Notes: a model not told the origin generated them from the sequence alone. Positions 1 through 11,691 are shown, counted from the first letter of the stretch. The stretch is 64,000 bases of DNA from Sequoia sempervirens (GCA_007258455.2 VDFB02262634.1:1-64000), one strand, 5' to 3'. Numbers and translations are program-made.

Positions 1-1490
1 CAGTTAATATTTTATTTGCTGAATCTTCTTTCAAACAACGGTGATTAATTTCATTGATTAAAAAAATGGCAGATTAATTCTGTAAATTACCTATTCACCT
101 CAATCTTTCAGATCTAATCCCACTATATGAACTCTCTACCAACATTTTTTTTTTCTCGCCCAAAGTCCATACTCTCTGCTACATACATACGTTCTCTTTA
201 TTTTTTAATAAAATAAAAAATCAGTGAAATAATTAGCCAATCTCACTATAACCCATTATATCTGGTGTGCTTATCAAACCTTCTCTTTTATTTTCCTATA
301 TTTCCCATCATGCTACGGAATGATTGAGCGCGGCAGAATTAATGCGCTATACTAGTGCATTAATTTTAGTAACTTCCAAGGTAAACAATAAATAAATTTT
401 CTATATAACTTTTAAACTCCTGTGCGTCTTCAAACCTAAATAGGAATGCAGATTTATCACTCGTATTGCACTTGTTATAGGATAAATGTACCACGTACCC
501 AACCGAGTCCTTCAGGCGCCACGTTTGGAAGATTAAGCTTTCTTTTTTGCCCTTTCTTAATTTATTTGGATTTCATTTCCTGTTGGAGTCCGCTGGCCAA
601 TGCTATTTTAATTTAATTCTCTCTTTTATTCTATTCACGCCCTAACTCTTTCTGCTGCACGGTGAGGAAAGAAGGCGGTGACCTGGAAGTGACATTAGAG
701 AGGCGTTTTAAGCTTCTTTCGCACTGCTCAGGTCGAACTTTTGGGTAAGGATAGTGTGAAGAAGGCATCAGGGCCATGAGAGCGGCTTTGAACTTAATCC
801 GCTTCCCTTACCTGCTAAGATTCACGCCACAATGCATGGATGAACATAAGGGGATGGCATAGTTCTTTTCTTTAAAGCAAAGATTATTCTTTCATTAATT
901 GTGTATTTTTCTGTTATTTTACTTAATGATATTATTTTGTTTGCCCAATAGCGCAGGTAAAGGAGGGAGCACATTTTAAAAACCTAGATTCCCTAATCCA
1001 TGTTCAAACATTTTCTATACATTCAGGATGATTCTGGCAGGTCCTCACATGTCTTAAGGCATTGCAACTGGAATGTCTTGTGTCTAGAAACACATGAAAG
1101 AGCGCACTGCCCCTTATTCATCTATTTTTAAATTTCTTTTTTTTCTAATTTTGAGTTTATTCAGCTTTCCACTTTGTCCATTCTTTAGTGGTCTAAGAAA
1201 TCGGAGACCACTTACAAGGGAAATCATGCCATAGACATCGCCTTGCAATTAAGGAGAGCCTCAGAGGGAAAACTGTGGGAAAAAACTTTTGTTGAACCAG
1301 ACTTAATCACAAAACCCATACACGAAGCCACAGAACCAAGCTTTCATTTAACAGATTTGTTTTAGAGTGAAGTAAACCACAGCAGAAAAAGGATATAGCC
1401 ACCTACAGATTCCAGAGACTACAAAACAAAATCACAAAAACAATGGCCGGTAACTTACCTCAAGATTTTGCATAAATTGTATCAGGTTCA
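1..1490. other. intergenic, no recognised gene
   Basis: AT-rich sequence without a long open frame or recognised repeat. The only coding-like item is a 28-codon frame at 776-862 (listed separately). Around 1200-1450 the text reads like ordinary UTR or intron sequence but shows no protein match I can name. No RNA gene or transposon end was seen. Confidence 0.6.
776..862 (+). CDS. possible short first exon or leader ORF (28 codons)
   Basis: An ATG opens a 28-codon frame beginning MRAALNLIRFPYLLRF, rich in Arg and hydrophobic residues and free of acidic residues for the first 21 positions. This composition resembles an organelle-targeting presequence. It ends in TAG with no clear splice donor. 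A PPR-type relic lies 670 bp downstream on the same strand, and PPR proteins normally carry such presequences, so this could be a broken N-terminus of that gene. The link is inference, and a frame of this length can occur by chance. Confidence 0.12.
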   Translation: MRAALNLIRFPYLLRFTPQCMDEHKGMA

Positions 1491-1494
1491 GATT

Positions 1495-1741
1495 CCACAA
1501 ACTTTTCCAGCGTCCACTCTACCTCTCTACCTGCGCCAAAATGAGAGCTTTGAAACAAGGTATGGTCATCGATCAAAGCATACATGCTATAGATAACTTG
1601 CCAGATGTTGTAGTTGCAACTGCCCTGGTAGATATGTATGCAAAAATGTGGATGCATAGACAAGGCACAAGGACAGTATGCCTCCAAGTAATGTGTACTC
1701 ATGGAATGCAATAATTGCAGGATGCACAAAATGGATTTGTT
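1495..1741 (+). pseudogene. pentatricopeptide repeat (PPR) protein relic, PLS type
   Basis: From 1532 the plus strand reads CAKMRALKQGMVIDQSIHA and then DVVVATALVDMYAK, the hallmark of plant PLS-class PPR motifs (usual form: VGNALVDMYAKCG). One extra base at 1646 shifts the frame. The next frame continues CGCIDKA, the normal follow-up to MYAK. A second shift leads to NVYSWNAIIAGC near 1690-1728, matching the classic VSWNAMIAGY motif. About 75 codons, roughly two motifs, survive out of the several hundred codons usual for the family. PPR proteins bind organellar RNA and act in editing, splicing or stability. This copy cannot be translated through because of at least two frameshifts. Only motif order supports the call, but three consecutive matches make chance unlikely. 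Confidence 0.75.
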
Positions 1742-1832
1742 GAAAAGTTTTAGAAATTTCAAGCAAATGTAATTGATAGGTATAAAGTCGAACTACACAG
1801 CCAGCGTCCTCCTGCCTATGTCGAAATGGGTG

Positions 1833-1880
1833 CTAGGGTTTTAGGGTTTAGGGTTTAGGGTTTTAGGGTTTTAGGGTTTC
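1833..1880 (+). repeat. interstitial plant telomere-like repeat
   Basis: About six to seven units of TTTAGGG and TTTTAGGG in direct order. TTTAGGG is the common plant telomere unit; the extra T in several units shows decay. It is too short to be a chromosome end and lies inside ordinary AT-rich DNA. Confidence 0.8.
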
Positions 1881-1895
1881 CCGGGAATAGTCCAC

Positions 1896-1962
1896 CAGCA
1901 TCAGACAATAGACAATTCCGGTGGGATTTTCCACCTATAATAGCCTATCGGCTAATTAAATG
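1896..1962 (+). pseudogene. small relic shared with 53.81-53.88 kb
   Basis: The stretch ends in AGCCTATCGGCTAATTA, present almost identically at 53.86-53.87 kb, and the 45 bases before it are also alike at both sites. Translated in one frame, both give ASD....RW..P....IAYRLI. The 53.8-kb copy directly follows a BAHD acyltransferase relic, so this may be a remnant of the same 3' coding end. The product is not certain. Confidence 0.4.
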
Positions 1963-2179
1963 TATCAAATTTATATATATTCAATTTATTCTCTCCAAAT
2001 TTCAATTATTATATGGTAACAAACCAATCAAACTTATTATTCCAAACTATTTATCAGGCTTCAATTGCATTATTACAACTTAGGTGAGGTTTAATCATTT
2101 TTTTGTTACAATATATTTAATATTAACTTAGGTGAATACTGCTTGTTCAAATATATTATATGTAGATATATTGCTAGAA

Positions 2180-3235
2180 TAATATCCAAAAAAAATTGAA
2201 CAAAAATGAACTTCAAGAATCTCCTACTGCATGTATTTTACAACTATAGGTATATCAAAGATTTTTTTGAGCTAAAATAAAAAAAAGTACTTTAATATTT
2301 TCCATTATGAATTTAATAACCTATTCTAGTTATAGGAAAATTAAAAAAATCTCCTACTTGTCATTTGCATATATTTTATAACTATGGATATTTGAATGAT
2401 TTTATTTCAACTAAAATAAAGAGTACTTTTATATTTTCCATTAGAAATTTAATAAGCTATTTGAATTTTTAGTATAGTTGTAATGACAGAAAATGTCAAC
2501 AAGGATTTCATTCTATGACATAATCTCAACAAGGATTTCATTCTATAGAATAGGGTTATGGATATTTGAAAGATTCTTTTGAGCTAAAATAAAAGAGTAC
2601 TTTTATATTTTCTCAATAAGGATTTCACTATGTAGAATAGGGTAGAATCAAGGGAAAATGTATGAATCAATAGTATCAACCATCAAATACATAAAAATCA
2701 AACCCTAGGACCTTAATCTCAATTGGGATTTCATTCTGTAGAACTTCCAATTATTGGAAAATTACAAGACTCTCCCGCCTGCATATATTTTACAAATATG
2801 GGTATTTAAATTTATTTTTTGAGCTAAAATAGAAGAGTATTTTTATATTTTCCATTATGAATTTAATAAGCTATTGCAATTTATGGTACAGTCAATAAAG
2901 ATTTCATTCTATGATAGAAAATATCAACAAATATTTCATTTTTGTAGAATAGGGTAGAATAGGGGTATGGATATTTAAAAGATTTTTTTGAGGTAAAATA
3001 AAATAGTACTAATAAGCTATTCCAATTTATAGTATAGTTGTAATGACAGAAAAATCTCACAAGGAATTCATTATGTAGAATAAGGTTATAAGTATTTGAA
3101 ATATTTTTTAGCTAAAAGTGTACTTTTATATTTTCCCTTATGAGTTTAATAATCTATTCTAATTTATAGTACTGTTGTAATTACAGAAAATATCAACAAG
3201 AATGTCATTCTGTAGAATAGGGTAGAATCGAGGGA
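2180..3235. repeat. degenerate ~145-bp tandem repeat array
   Basis: Repeating phrases in fixed order are CAACAAGGATTTCATTCT, GTAGAATAGGGTTATGG, TTGAGCTAAAATAAAAGAG, TATATTTTCCATTATGA and AATAAGCTATTCCAATTTAT. The clearest spacing, 145 bp, is measured between equivalent units at 37.35 and 37.50 kb. Units here are partly truncated. The same array recurs at 34.34-34.80, 37.02-37.51 and 57.42-57.91 kb. Confidence 0.8.
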
Positions 3236-3719
3236 AAAGGCATGAATCAATAGCATCAACCATCAAATACGTAAAACTCAAACCCTAGTACCCTAATCCA
3301 ACAATGAAGCACAAATGAACATAGAAACATAAAATGATAAAATAATATTACCAACAATCTCTATGCCATGGTTAAATCACCTTCATTTCTCTTCTCCATT
3401 TTACTCTATATCAAAGATAGTAGTTGCGGTTGTCTGTAGCTAGCTAAGGTAGAAATGAAAGTGAAAGGTCTCTTTTATAGAAAACCAAAGTTGAATGAAA
3501 GGTCAAGATCAAAAGATGAAGATCAATGGATATGATTGCTTGAGAAGCAATGAAATAGGGTTAGGGAAAAAATAGGGTTTAGTTAGGGATTGGTGGTGGA
3601 GATTAAAAGGTAATAAAACCTTATCAAGGGTGGAAATTAATTGAGGTGTGAAGGGATATGAATGGCACAGATAAAGAGAAAGAATAAGAATGACACATAT
3701 AAAAAGGTTGTAGAGTAAA

Positions 3720-4100
3720 TTAAATAATTATTTGATTATTGAAGAAAGGGTAAAGGTTGATTTTAATTAAAATAACAATTTAATTAAAAGTGGGGGAAAA
3801 TGACAAAATATTAAATAATAAAAATAAATATTTAATAGCAAGGGAAAGGTGGAAAATAATTAATTAAATAAAATGTATTTAATTATGGAAGAAGAAACTA
3901 ATGAATAATTAAATAATTAATAATAACAATTTAATTATAATAATAGAAAAATAAAAATGAATAATTAAATAAGAATTTATTTAATTAATCAAAGGAAGAA
4001 TAAAAGGAGAAATGAATTAATTAAATAATTAAAATTATTTAATTAATAGAAGAATATGACTTTAGAAAATAATTAAATAATTAAAATTAATTATGCAAAG
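3720..4100. repeat. AT-rich TAATTAAA low-complexity tract
   Basis: Alternating AATTAAATAATTAAAA-type text with many short palindromes. Equivalent tracts lie at 37.96-38.37 and 58.36-58.72 kb in the other copies. No coding potential. Confidence 0.8.
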
Positions 4101-4734
4101 GAAGAAGTGGAAAATAATGCTTGTAGGCTTAGGATATTTTTCAGTGTCTGCATTTTCCTCTCTATGATGCAATGCACTTGATCATGTTGTGTCAAAGAAA
4201 TATAGTCCAAGACATGCCCCAATAGAGATGCGATAGACCCATGTCCCCTCGAATTTTCTTTTCGAAATTTTGAAAATCTCAAAAAAATTGAAAAATTATT
4301 AGATAGGCATGAATGCAAGGATTGACAAAAAGAAATGTTAGTAGGAGGAAAATGTAGTTAGATGATTGAAGAGGGATTGATATATTTTAGTTGAGAGATG
4401 CTAAGATTGCATGTTTATCATCATTGGGCATTAAAAATATGGCAAATGAAAATAAGTACCATGGTATGACATAGACCAAGGTGTGCAATGTTATCCCTTT
4501 GTGAAGAAAAGACACTTAACAGATAAGGAATACCATCAATCATACTAGGAGCAAAGTCATGAGACATCATTGCTCCTCTAATTCCTTCTTGGAACATCCT
4601 CGAGGTGGCTAGTAACATGACCAAAATATAAATACAAGAAAGGATAAGACAAACTAAACCAACAGATTCAACAATCATTTAGATTTGTTTCGCCAATGAT
4701 TGTGCGCTGATAGGATTTATAGGATTGAGTGGTT

Positions 4735-4770
4735 GGTTGATTGACTGATTGATTGATTGATTGATTGATA
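4735..4770. repeat. (TTGA)n microsatellite
   Basis: About seven TTGA/TGAT units in a row. Shorter versions stand at 39.10-39.12 and 59.45-59.47 kb in the paralogous segments, so the length differs between copies. Confidence 0.8.
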
Positions 4771-6055
4771 ACAACTGGTTTTAAAAAATGAAAATGATAA
4801 GGTTGATAAATCATAATGTCTAATTTCAAGGACACATGCTATATAAGACAAATGATAAGGGAGGTTTGGTTTCAAGAAATGAGGCAAGTTATATAAGATG
4901 TTGAGTCTAGTTTCAATAATGCCACTTCTTGTATAAGACCATTGATTTCCTGATAATTGTTGAGTTCATGTTTGATTAATTTAGAAATTGACCAGTTTGG
5001 TTTAAGATGAGTTAGATAGATTATCTAATTGTTTCATGGTTTTTCTGAGATTGGGATGATTTTTTATGTAAAATCAAGGTGTCTAATTGATTATTATGGA
5101 TAGTGACTGGCTTGAAAAACCCTAAAGGATTGATCTAGTGTCTCAAGGGCTCATCAGTGATGGCCTTTCCTATGTAACATGCGTAGAGACATGGTAGCTT
5201 GACCTTGACTTGGGTGGAAGATACTTTATTATGAATAATGATTGACTTTATTTGACAAACCCTAAGGACTGACCTAGTGCCTCGACGACTCATCGATAAT
5301 GGGCTTTCCTACATGAAGTTACAGGTAGCATAATTCAATCATCTTTGACATGGCATGACTTGACACTGTTTTTGGGATTTTAAAGGTTATTTGGTTTTTT
5401 TTTGGATTATTTGGGAATATTTCAATGTTTTTTGGCTTTTTGAGGATTTTTTTTAAAAAAATTTGAGATGCTTTTAATTTTTTTTATTTTTGAAGGTTTC
5501 TATTTTTGTTGGATTTTTAAAATTTTATGAGTTTTTTAGACTTTCGACATAGTGATCTCTAGTACCAAGTCTACGATCCATTGAAGACATGAGTTAAGTA
5601 GTTTCCCCTAATAAGGTATAAGACCAAGTTATTAGGGATGAAATTGGATAAGACTTACAGTGGATAAGTATGGAAGGTTAAAGATGCGAAATGTTAATCG
5701 TTCCAAGTGATGGGAAGGACTACCAAGCATTACTATGGATTGTGAGAGAAAGCATGCAAGTGAATTTTTAATGAGCGAGGATGGAAAACCAGATAGAATG
5801 ATAGTAGATGATGGGGTAAAGACTAACTACACATGGAGCCTTAATGCAGCGTTTTCTCCATGGTACTAATCCAAAGCGCAACCAAAGTAGTTTTAACTAT
5901 TGGAAGAATTATTTCTCTTAACTATTTTGTTGATTTTTTAACTTTTTTGTGGTCAGACAAGATTCCTGTTCGTTAGGTTTTCATCAATGTGACAATTTTA
6001 TTTTATTTTTTTATTTTTTTTGTATTTTTTATTTCTTTTCAAAGAATCTCTAAAG

Positions 6056-7130
6056 CTAGGTGTAGAATTTGTGCAAGTGTAGGCTATTGATAGGCTTTAA
6101 AACCGGTTCACCTTGAAGAGTCGAAAGATAAAATGTACATGACCCATATACCATAGTTATGATGTATAGAATCAACAAATTAGGCTCAAATTTAGAAAGC
6201 TTCACCCTTTCTGCTTGATTCTTAGGATTTTCTATTAAGTCCAAGTTACAGATGTCAAAGTGTTTGACCCAAAACTTCTTATTATAACTATGATGAAGAT
6301 TATTTTGATAAGCATGTAGGTGAACCAATGCATTATGTCTTCGCTCATCTAACAATTCGAACTCACTCAATTTGGATACATGATATTCCTCATCATTAGT
6401 AAGACCTCGCATCAATATGCTTAGGGAAGGCAACTCGATCTCAATAGGAAGGATGGCTTCAGAACCAAAGCCTAAGGATTACGGTGTGGCTCTTGTGCGA
6501 TTGTGAATGCTAGTGTGGTAAGCCCATAAGGTGAGATTAGGTTGGAGGTGGCAGTCATGACTAGCATCACTCATAGTCTTCTTCAAAAAATTTATGATGC
6601 TCTTCTTAGATGCCTCATCGTGGTCATTGCCTTGGGGATAATATGGAGTGGTGAATTTGCATTGGATGTGAAATTTTTCATATAATTTATGAAAATTTTG
6701 GTACTTAAATGGAGAACTATTATTCGTAATGATAGATTATGGGACACCACACCAACAATTGATTTAATTTGAGGATGGATTTAGATATGTGTTTGCTAGT
6801 AATGTATGCCATAGGGATAGCCTTTATCCATATTGTGAAATAGTCATTCACTGTGGTAATTAACTTATGACCACTGAATGAGGTGGGATGGATTTTACCT
6901 ATGATTTCAAGCCCCCATTGGATGACAGGCTATGAGGATGTGATTGGCTAGAATTCTTGGCTCATGCCTTAATACTTTCATTAAATAAGTCTTTTCATTT
7001 ACTCTATGGAGTGAAAATAAGTACTTCTTGTAGGTCAAATCAAAGATGCACAAGTTGCATTGGTAGTTTATCCACAAAATAAATTGAAGCTCAACATTTT
7101 GGTGGCTAATATTCTAACAAGTTATGCTAT
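6056..7130 (-). pseudogene. Ty3/gypsy integrase, degenerate
   Basis: Read on the minus strand the order is: damaged zinc-finger region (7.13-6.96 kb), core with GHKLITTVNDYFTIWIKAI (about 6.88-6.82 kb), TTPYYPQGND with the expected Glu three residues on (about 6.65 kb), LWAYHTSIHNRTRATP, GSEAILPIEIELPSLSIL, then the C-terminal domain from 6433 to 6056 (YNKKFW, KFEPN, ending INSLHLHKFYT). Integrase inserts element cDNA into the chromosome using a D, D, E triad. The first Asp is replaced (LEIIG where LDIIG is usual), the second is Asn (TNNSSPF instead of TDNGTPF), and stops interrupt the core, so the enzyme cannot work. The C-terminal ~125 codons remain open. The copy at 60 kb lacks this part. 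Confidence 0.85.
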
Positions 7131-7379
7131 GTTGTTATGAAAAAAGCTTTTGCATAGACCTAGGTGTTGCAATCCAATTCAATTGGTCTCACACCTTGAT
7201 ACCTCTTGGTGACAAGTAAGTTCATCTTAATCTTAATCCCAAGGCAAGATACATTATTTTGAAATTGAATCATCAAAGATCAAAGATTCTATATGTTAGA
7301 ACTAGTGTTGGTACCTATATGCTCACTTTCAAAGGAGAAGAAACACCTAAGTTTCTCACCCCTAATATATCTGCTAAAA

Positions 7380-8000
7380 TCTGGATGCTGTGATTTTATG
7401 AAACCCCATGTTATTTCAGTTTGAGAGCAAGGAGAGTGCTTATATCCCCTATAGGAGAATTTTTTTCTAAAGCCTATAAATTAGCCTTTGAGGCTACTAA
7501 TAACATGACTGAGTATGAAGCCTTGGTTTTTTGTTTGTAGTTTGTGCAAGAAAAGGGAATCAAGTAGCTCAATGTAACTACTATGTAGAATTAGTGGTCA
7601 ACCAAGTTAGGAATCAATTTCAAAAAAAGAATAAAAGACTAATAAATTACCAAAATAAAGTGGGATGAAACTAAAGGATTTGATGCCTTCTCTTGATGCA
7701 TGTTATCCTCGAGAAAAGAAAATTCTAAAGTGGATTTTTTGGTAGTGTTTGCTTCTCTTCTAATTACATATCCCATTGTTGAAATGGATGTATATTTTGT
7801 TGATCTTATTTATAGACCAAGTGTGCTAGAATGATAAAAATTGGTAGGTCTTCAATCATGACAAATATATCATTTCTTTCCTTGAGGATATGGTACTTTT
7901 TAAATTTTTATTTTTGAAAGTCCTCAAGCTTCCAAGAAAAGTAATACAATTGAAAATATGTATGGAAGCCATGAAGTGCTATAATTTGAAGAAAATACCA
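7380..8000 (+). pseudogene. Ty3/gypsy RNase H to integrase spacer remnant
   Basis: Plus-strand frames give AFEATNNMTEYEALVF near 7.47-7.53 kb, the RNase H signature usually seen as FECTNNVAEYEAL. Further on, VDFLVVFASLLITYPIVE and FVDLIYRPSVLE (7.73-7.83 kb) match the linker between RNase H and integrase in plant gypsy elements. Several stops and frameshifts interrupt it. It faces the integrase at 6.1-7.1 kb, so these are two different elements abutting near 7.13-7.38 kb. The 7.71-8.0 kb part recurs at 14.29-14.6 and 23.58-23.9 kb. Confidence 0.7.
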
Positions 8001-8380
8001 TTACGAAGGTTCTAGTTTCATTAGAGTAGTTTTTCAACAAACAAGATTGTAGTGTAAAAAGAGGAGAAAAATTGTCCAGGTTTCAATAACGGACAATCAT
8101 AAAAAATGTCTATAGGTGAGATTTTGTGGATTGACAATAAATATGACAACTTTTTCTACAAATTTACAACTTTGAAAACCTACACATTCACAAAGAGGAG
8201 AAAAATTATTTGTTTTTTGTGGATAAGGGTTTCCCTTGTTCAAACCCTAGATTGGTAATTAAACCTTGAATTGTGTTGGTGTGAATAAATTTCTTGTACC
8301 TAGTTATTTCATTTACTAGGGACTTAGGGGACATATTCACATGTTAAGTTTACTTAGGTTCTAATATTTTTTCTAGAAGG

Positions 8381-8671
8381 TGTTAGTTGTCGTTAATTGC
8401 TATCTTATCTTTTGACAACTAACACATGCGACCTAGGTAGTTGTGTCAAGTCATCTCATGTCATGTGATTAAGGCACTTGTCATAATCTTATGACATCTT
8501 GCATCTCACCTTGTCTATATAACCAAGGGGTCTCTACCACATTGTACATTGATTATTTTTGCGTTCATTGATAAGAATACAATTTATTCTTGTCATATAG
8601 ATCTTCTAAATAATTGTGCTTTTCATAGGCCTTTATAGCTTGGGTGGCTATCTACATAGCCAAATCTTACA
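8381..8671 (+). mobile_element. gypsy LTR (family Y), ~291 bp
   Basis: Begins TGTTAGTTGTCG and ends CTTACA, directly followed by TGGTAGCAAAGC, close to the usual initiator-Met tRNA primer site TGGTATCAGAGC. Inside is TATATAA at 8516-8522. Second copy at 24258-24548; a third is cut off after ~32 bp at 14975-15006. Unusually, pol-like sequence lies on its 5' side and a leader on its 3' side. No matching partner LTR is found within reach. Confidence 0.65.
8516..8522 (+). promoter_or_regulatory. TATA box in family Y LTR
   Basis: TATATAA about 135 bases into the LTR, a normal position for the U3/R promoter of a short LTR. The equivalent is at 24393-24399. Confidence 0.5.
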
Positions 8672-8683
8672 TGGTAGCAAAGC
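8672..8683 (+). promoter_or_regulatory. primer binding site, family Y
   Basis: TGGTAGCAAAGC directly after the LTR end, two mismatches from the initiator-Met tRNA complement. The same site follows the second LTR at 24549-24560. Confidence 0.5.
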
Positions 8684-9500
8684 AAGTTGAGTGCCTTTGG
8701 TTAGTCTTTTTTGAGATCTTGAGTGCAATCTTGTATTTTCTTGAAGCATTGAGTATGCCCTTGTCTTGTATCTTTGGATAATCTAGAGAATTAGAAAGGT
8801 GTGATAGAAATACTAGATTTTGGGGGTTTCTCTTTGGCTTTATATTATAGGAGCATTTTGGGAGCTTGTTGTGTTAGATCTTAGCTCATTATTATGTTCA
8901 GAGTGTTTGAGAAAGTCAGATTTTCCTTTTGTTTCATCCCAGTTGGACATTCGAGGAAAATCTACAAGGGTTTGAAGATTGAAGGTGGTTGCCAAATCTA
9001 GGAGGTAGCCACATTTTCATATCATTTAAGTGAAAAAGGACATCCCCATTGAATCCAAAAGGGTCAAAAACCCTAAGATTGACTACCAAATCATTGAATT
9101 TGGAAAACATTTCTCTTAGAGGCAAAAAAATTAGCAGGTGGGTTGTACGACCCTACCTACATAGGTAGGAATTTTTATTAAAAAAATATTTTTTTTTTGT
9201 AATTCCATTTTTTTAAATAAATTTTGAAATAAAAATGTTGTATTTATTTATAAATCAAAATTTATAAATAAAAGAAATGTAATTTTTGCAAACTTGGGAT
9301 ACGTAGGTACTGTCAGCCTACGGCACGAAGACTTTCCACCAACTATGACAGGGACATCTCTCACCTACATGACCACTGGTCCTTGCAAGGGGAAACGTCC
9401 TTCCTTACCCCACAGGCCCCATCTTTTATTTTTTAATCTTTTTTTAATTTTCTTTATTATTTGTTATAGTAAATTTTTTAAATTAAACTGTTAAATAAAC
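8684..9500 (+). mobile_element. gypsy family Y leader, no gag recognised
   Basis: Matches 24561-25245 until the second copy breaks off at a chromodomain fragment. Contains the small palindrome CCTACCTACATAGGTAGG near 9.15 kb (also at 25.03 kb). A 66-codon plus frame at 9294-9494 shows no protein family I know. No gag motif was found. Confidence 0.5.
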
Positions 9501-11690
9501 TTTTTTTAAAAATAAATTGCATTTCAATAAGCAAACCTTAGAAAACTTTTTTCCTACCAACCAAGCCTTGTATTGCATCGTTCACTCCTCTAAAAGACAG
9601 TCAAATGAGGCCATTTGTTCCTATCGACATTCACTTGGAGAGCTCTTTTCATGGTCATCTACTTTAGTGCTCTTTTGGTTGGCTTCTTCATCATAAGTTT
9701 TTAGTTTTACATCATGGTTGTTGTAGTTATCCTCTTCTAGTCTTGTAAGAGCACTAAAATAAAGTGCCACAATCTTGCTATTCCAGTGTACTTTGTCATA
9801 TTTTATGCTTCTTTGGATTGCTCTATGTATCTAGTGTTAGTTCCTATATACTTGGTGAATGCAGTGACTAGTTACCCATGCATTTTAATGTGATGGACTA
9901 GATACCATATAAACACTCCTATTTTGTAAGCAATCTACCTTTATTTAGAAGTTAAATACTACACCTAGAGGCTTGGCACCTGTCTACAAGTTGTGATAGG
10001 GATATACCATTCTTTCAAGAGAGTGTCCAGTTGATACTTGTGCAGTTGTCTCCTTGATTATGACCTTATACTTGTGCAGTTGTCTCCTTGATTATGACCT
10101 TAGATCAAACCCCATTGGATAGAACCTCGCTAGTTTTAAACCATACCTATAATAGAGTCTCCTTTAGACCTATCAAAATGCTGAAAAAAACCACTTTTGA
10201 TTTACTTTTTTGGGGATCAAATGAATTCATTTAAAATTCATTTTTTTGTAAGTATGTAGTCCTTGCTATAAGCTTCCGAAAAAGTATAATTTTAAATAAA
10301 TTTAATTCTGTTATTATATTTACATTTTATTTCTTGTGAATGTAGGTTTTTCATAGAAAATCATGCTCTTTGTTCTACACATGTGGAAAAATAAAAGATT
10401 ATCAGAAAAAAAAAAAAAAATGAAAAATATGAGTGCACCAAATATTGAAGTCCTTGATCCAACCAAGAAAAAAAAGAATTTTATACATACAAATATATTT
10501 ACTTTAACCTATGGCTCTTTAAGTTCATATTAACATCATTTCCTAGAATAATTATCATTATGATGAAACTAAGTAAGTATTGTATCCATAAACAGTTTAA
10601 CAATATTTAACATATCTATGCAATTCAAAATTGAAGTAGAAATAGTCTATATCTACCATGGTTAGTCCTTCCGATTTATTTATAAATAACATCTAGATTA
10701 AATGTATTTTAAAAGAGAACACTTTGATATGTACTTAAATTAGGATTGGTTACTTCTAAGGTGAGATTATGCTAGGCTGTAAATGAAATTTGCATGCTTA
10801 GGCATATTTGATAGCAGCATTAAGAGATTAGTGTAGTCTAGAGCCAAACAGATAGGGAATAGAGGATGTTTATTTGTAGGAATTTGATCTTAATGCATTT
10901 GATGCTATTCATCTATTATCTTTCTGTTCTTATATTTAAAAAAGGAAAAGTATTAATGCAAGTGAGAGTTTCATGTGAGTCGCTATATTCCTCTAAGTGA
11001 TCTTTGATTTCCTTCTTACTTTTTCTTCTTTCACATGATGATCTCTTGATTGACCATTTGTGTTCCTATTTCTATTGTATGGTAAATAATGACTCTTAGC
11101 AAGACGTGTATTTGTGAAAAGAAGTGTATCTTCATGGTTTCATTATATCGCCTAATTGAAATCGATTAAGGTTTAACAAATAATAGAATACATATGTCAT
11201 CCTAAAGAAATCGTGTAACATGAGTGTAGAAATATAATATTATTTTATGAATAAATTGTCTAATGTGAAATATGCATATATATGTTTTTTATTAATTTCT
11301 CCCTTTTGATCGATTTATCTTTCATGCTGGCCGTATGAAATCTCCCCAACAAGATAGACCCTTGAGCATGAGAAGGGAGATGGGAGATCACAAGCTTGTG
11401 ATGACACTATTTTCGCAAGAACATGAGGAGAATAACTAGTAGAGTGCCAACCTTAGAGCTTCAACAATCGAGAAAGTGTTGTGAAATGAAGTGTGGATTG
11501 CTTAAGTGAGACAAATTGAGTGTCTAGAGAAAGAAGAATTTGGATTGAATGAGAAAGATAGATATTTGAAGGCGAATAGAAGCCCAAAAGAGCCATTCAA
11601 GGTCATTCAAGGGCACAAGGGTGATACTCTTCATCGCCAATGGAGAAGTGTAATGCCTCTAAAAATTCTAGAGGTGGGAATCATGTTAGG
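9500..11690. other. no recognised gene; two small repeats
   Basis: Nothing coding is recognised. A 34-bp direct duplication lies at 10034-10102 (ATACTTGTGCAGTTGTC start in both). The stretch 10540-10765 recurs at 35.0-35.245 kb. A plus frame running from 11506 across into block X (133 codons) has no recognised motif and is probably transposon text. Confidence 0.5.
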
Positions 11691-11691
11691 A

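Larger units (their letters stand above)
2040..6050 (-). mobile_element. 3' non-coding part of a Ty3/gypsy element (copy C)
   Basis: This block matches 36.9-40.0 kb and 57.2-60.4 kb in order and wording (tandem array, TAATTAAA-rich tract, TTGA tract, then the stretch near 5.5-5.8 kb). In copy C it lies just downstream, on the minus strand, of an integrase C-terminus at 6.06 kb. In the other two copies it lies downstream of gag. It is therefore read as the long untranslated 3' part, perhaps including LTR, of one gypsy family. Clear LTR ends were not found. Elements of the Tat/Ogre group are known for long 3' untranslated regions with tandem repeats, which fits. Confidence 0.65.

Noticed and set aside
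4091..4318. Short minus-strand frames at 4091-4318, 4421-4678 and 38843-39037
   Set aside because: They lie in the gypsy 3' non-coding region, differ in length between paralogous copies and show no motif.
8931..9125. 63-codon minus frame in the gypsy leader
   Set aside because: Antisense to leader text; the frame is broken in the paralogous copy at 24.8-25.0 kb.
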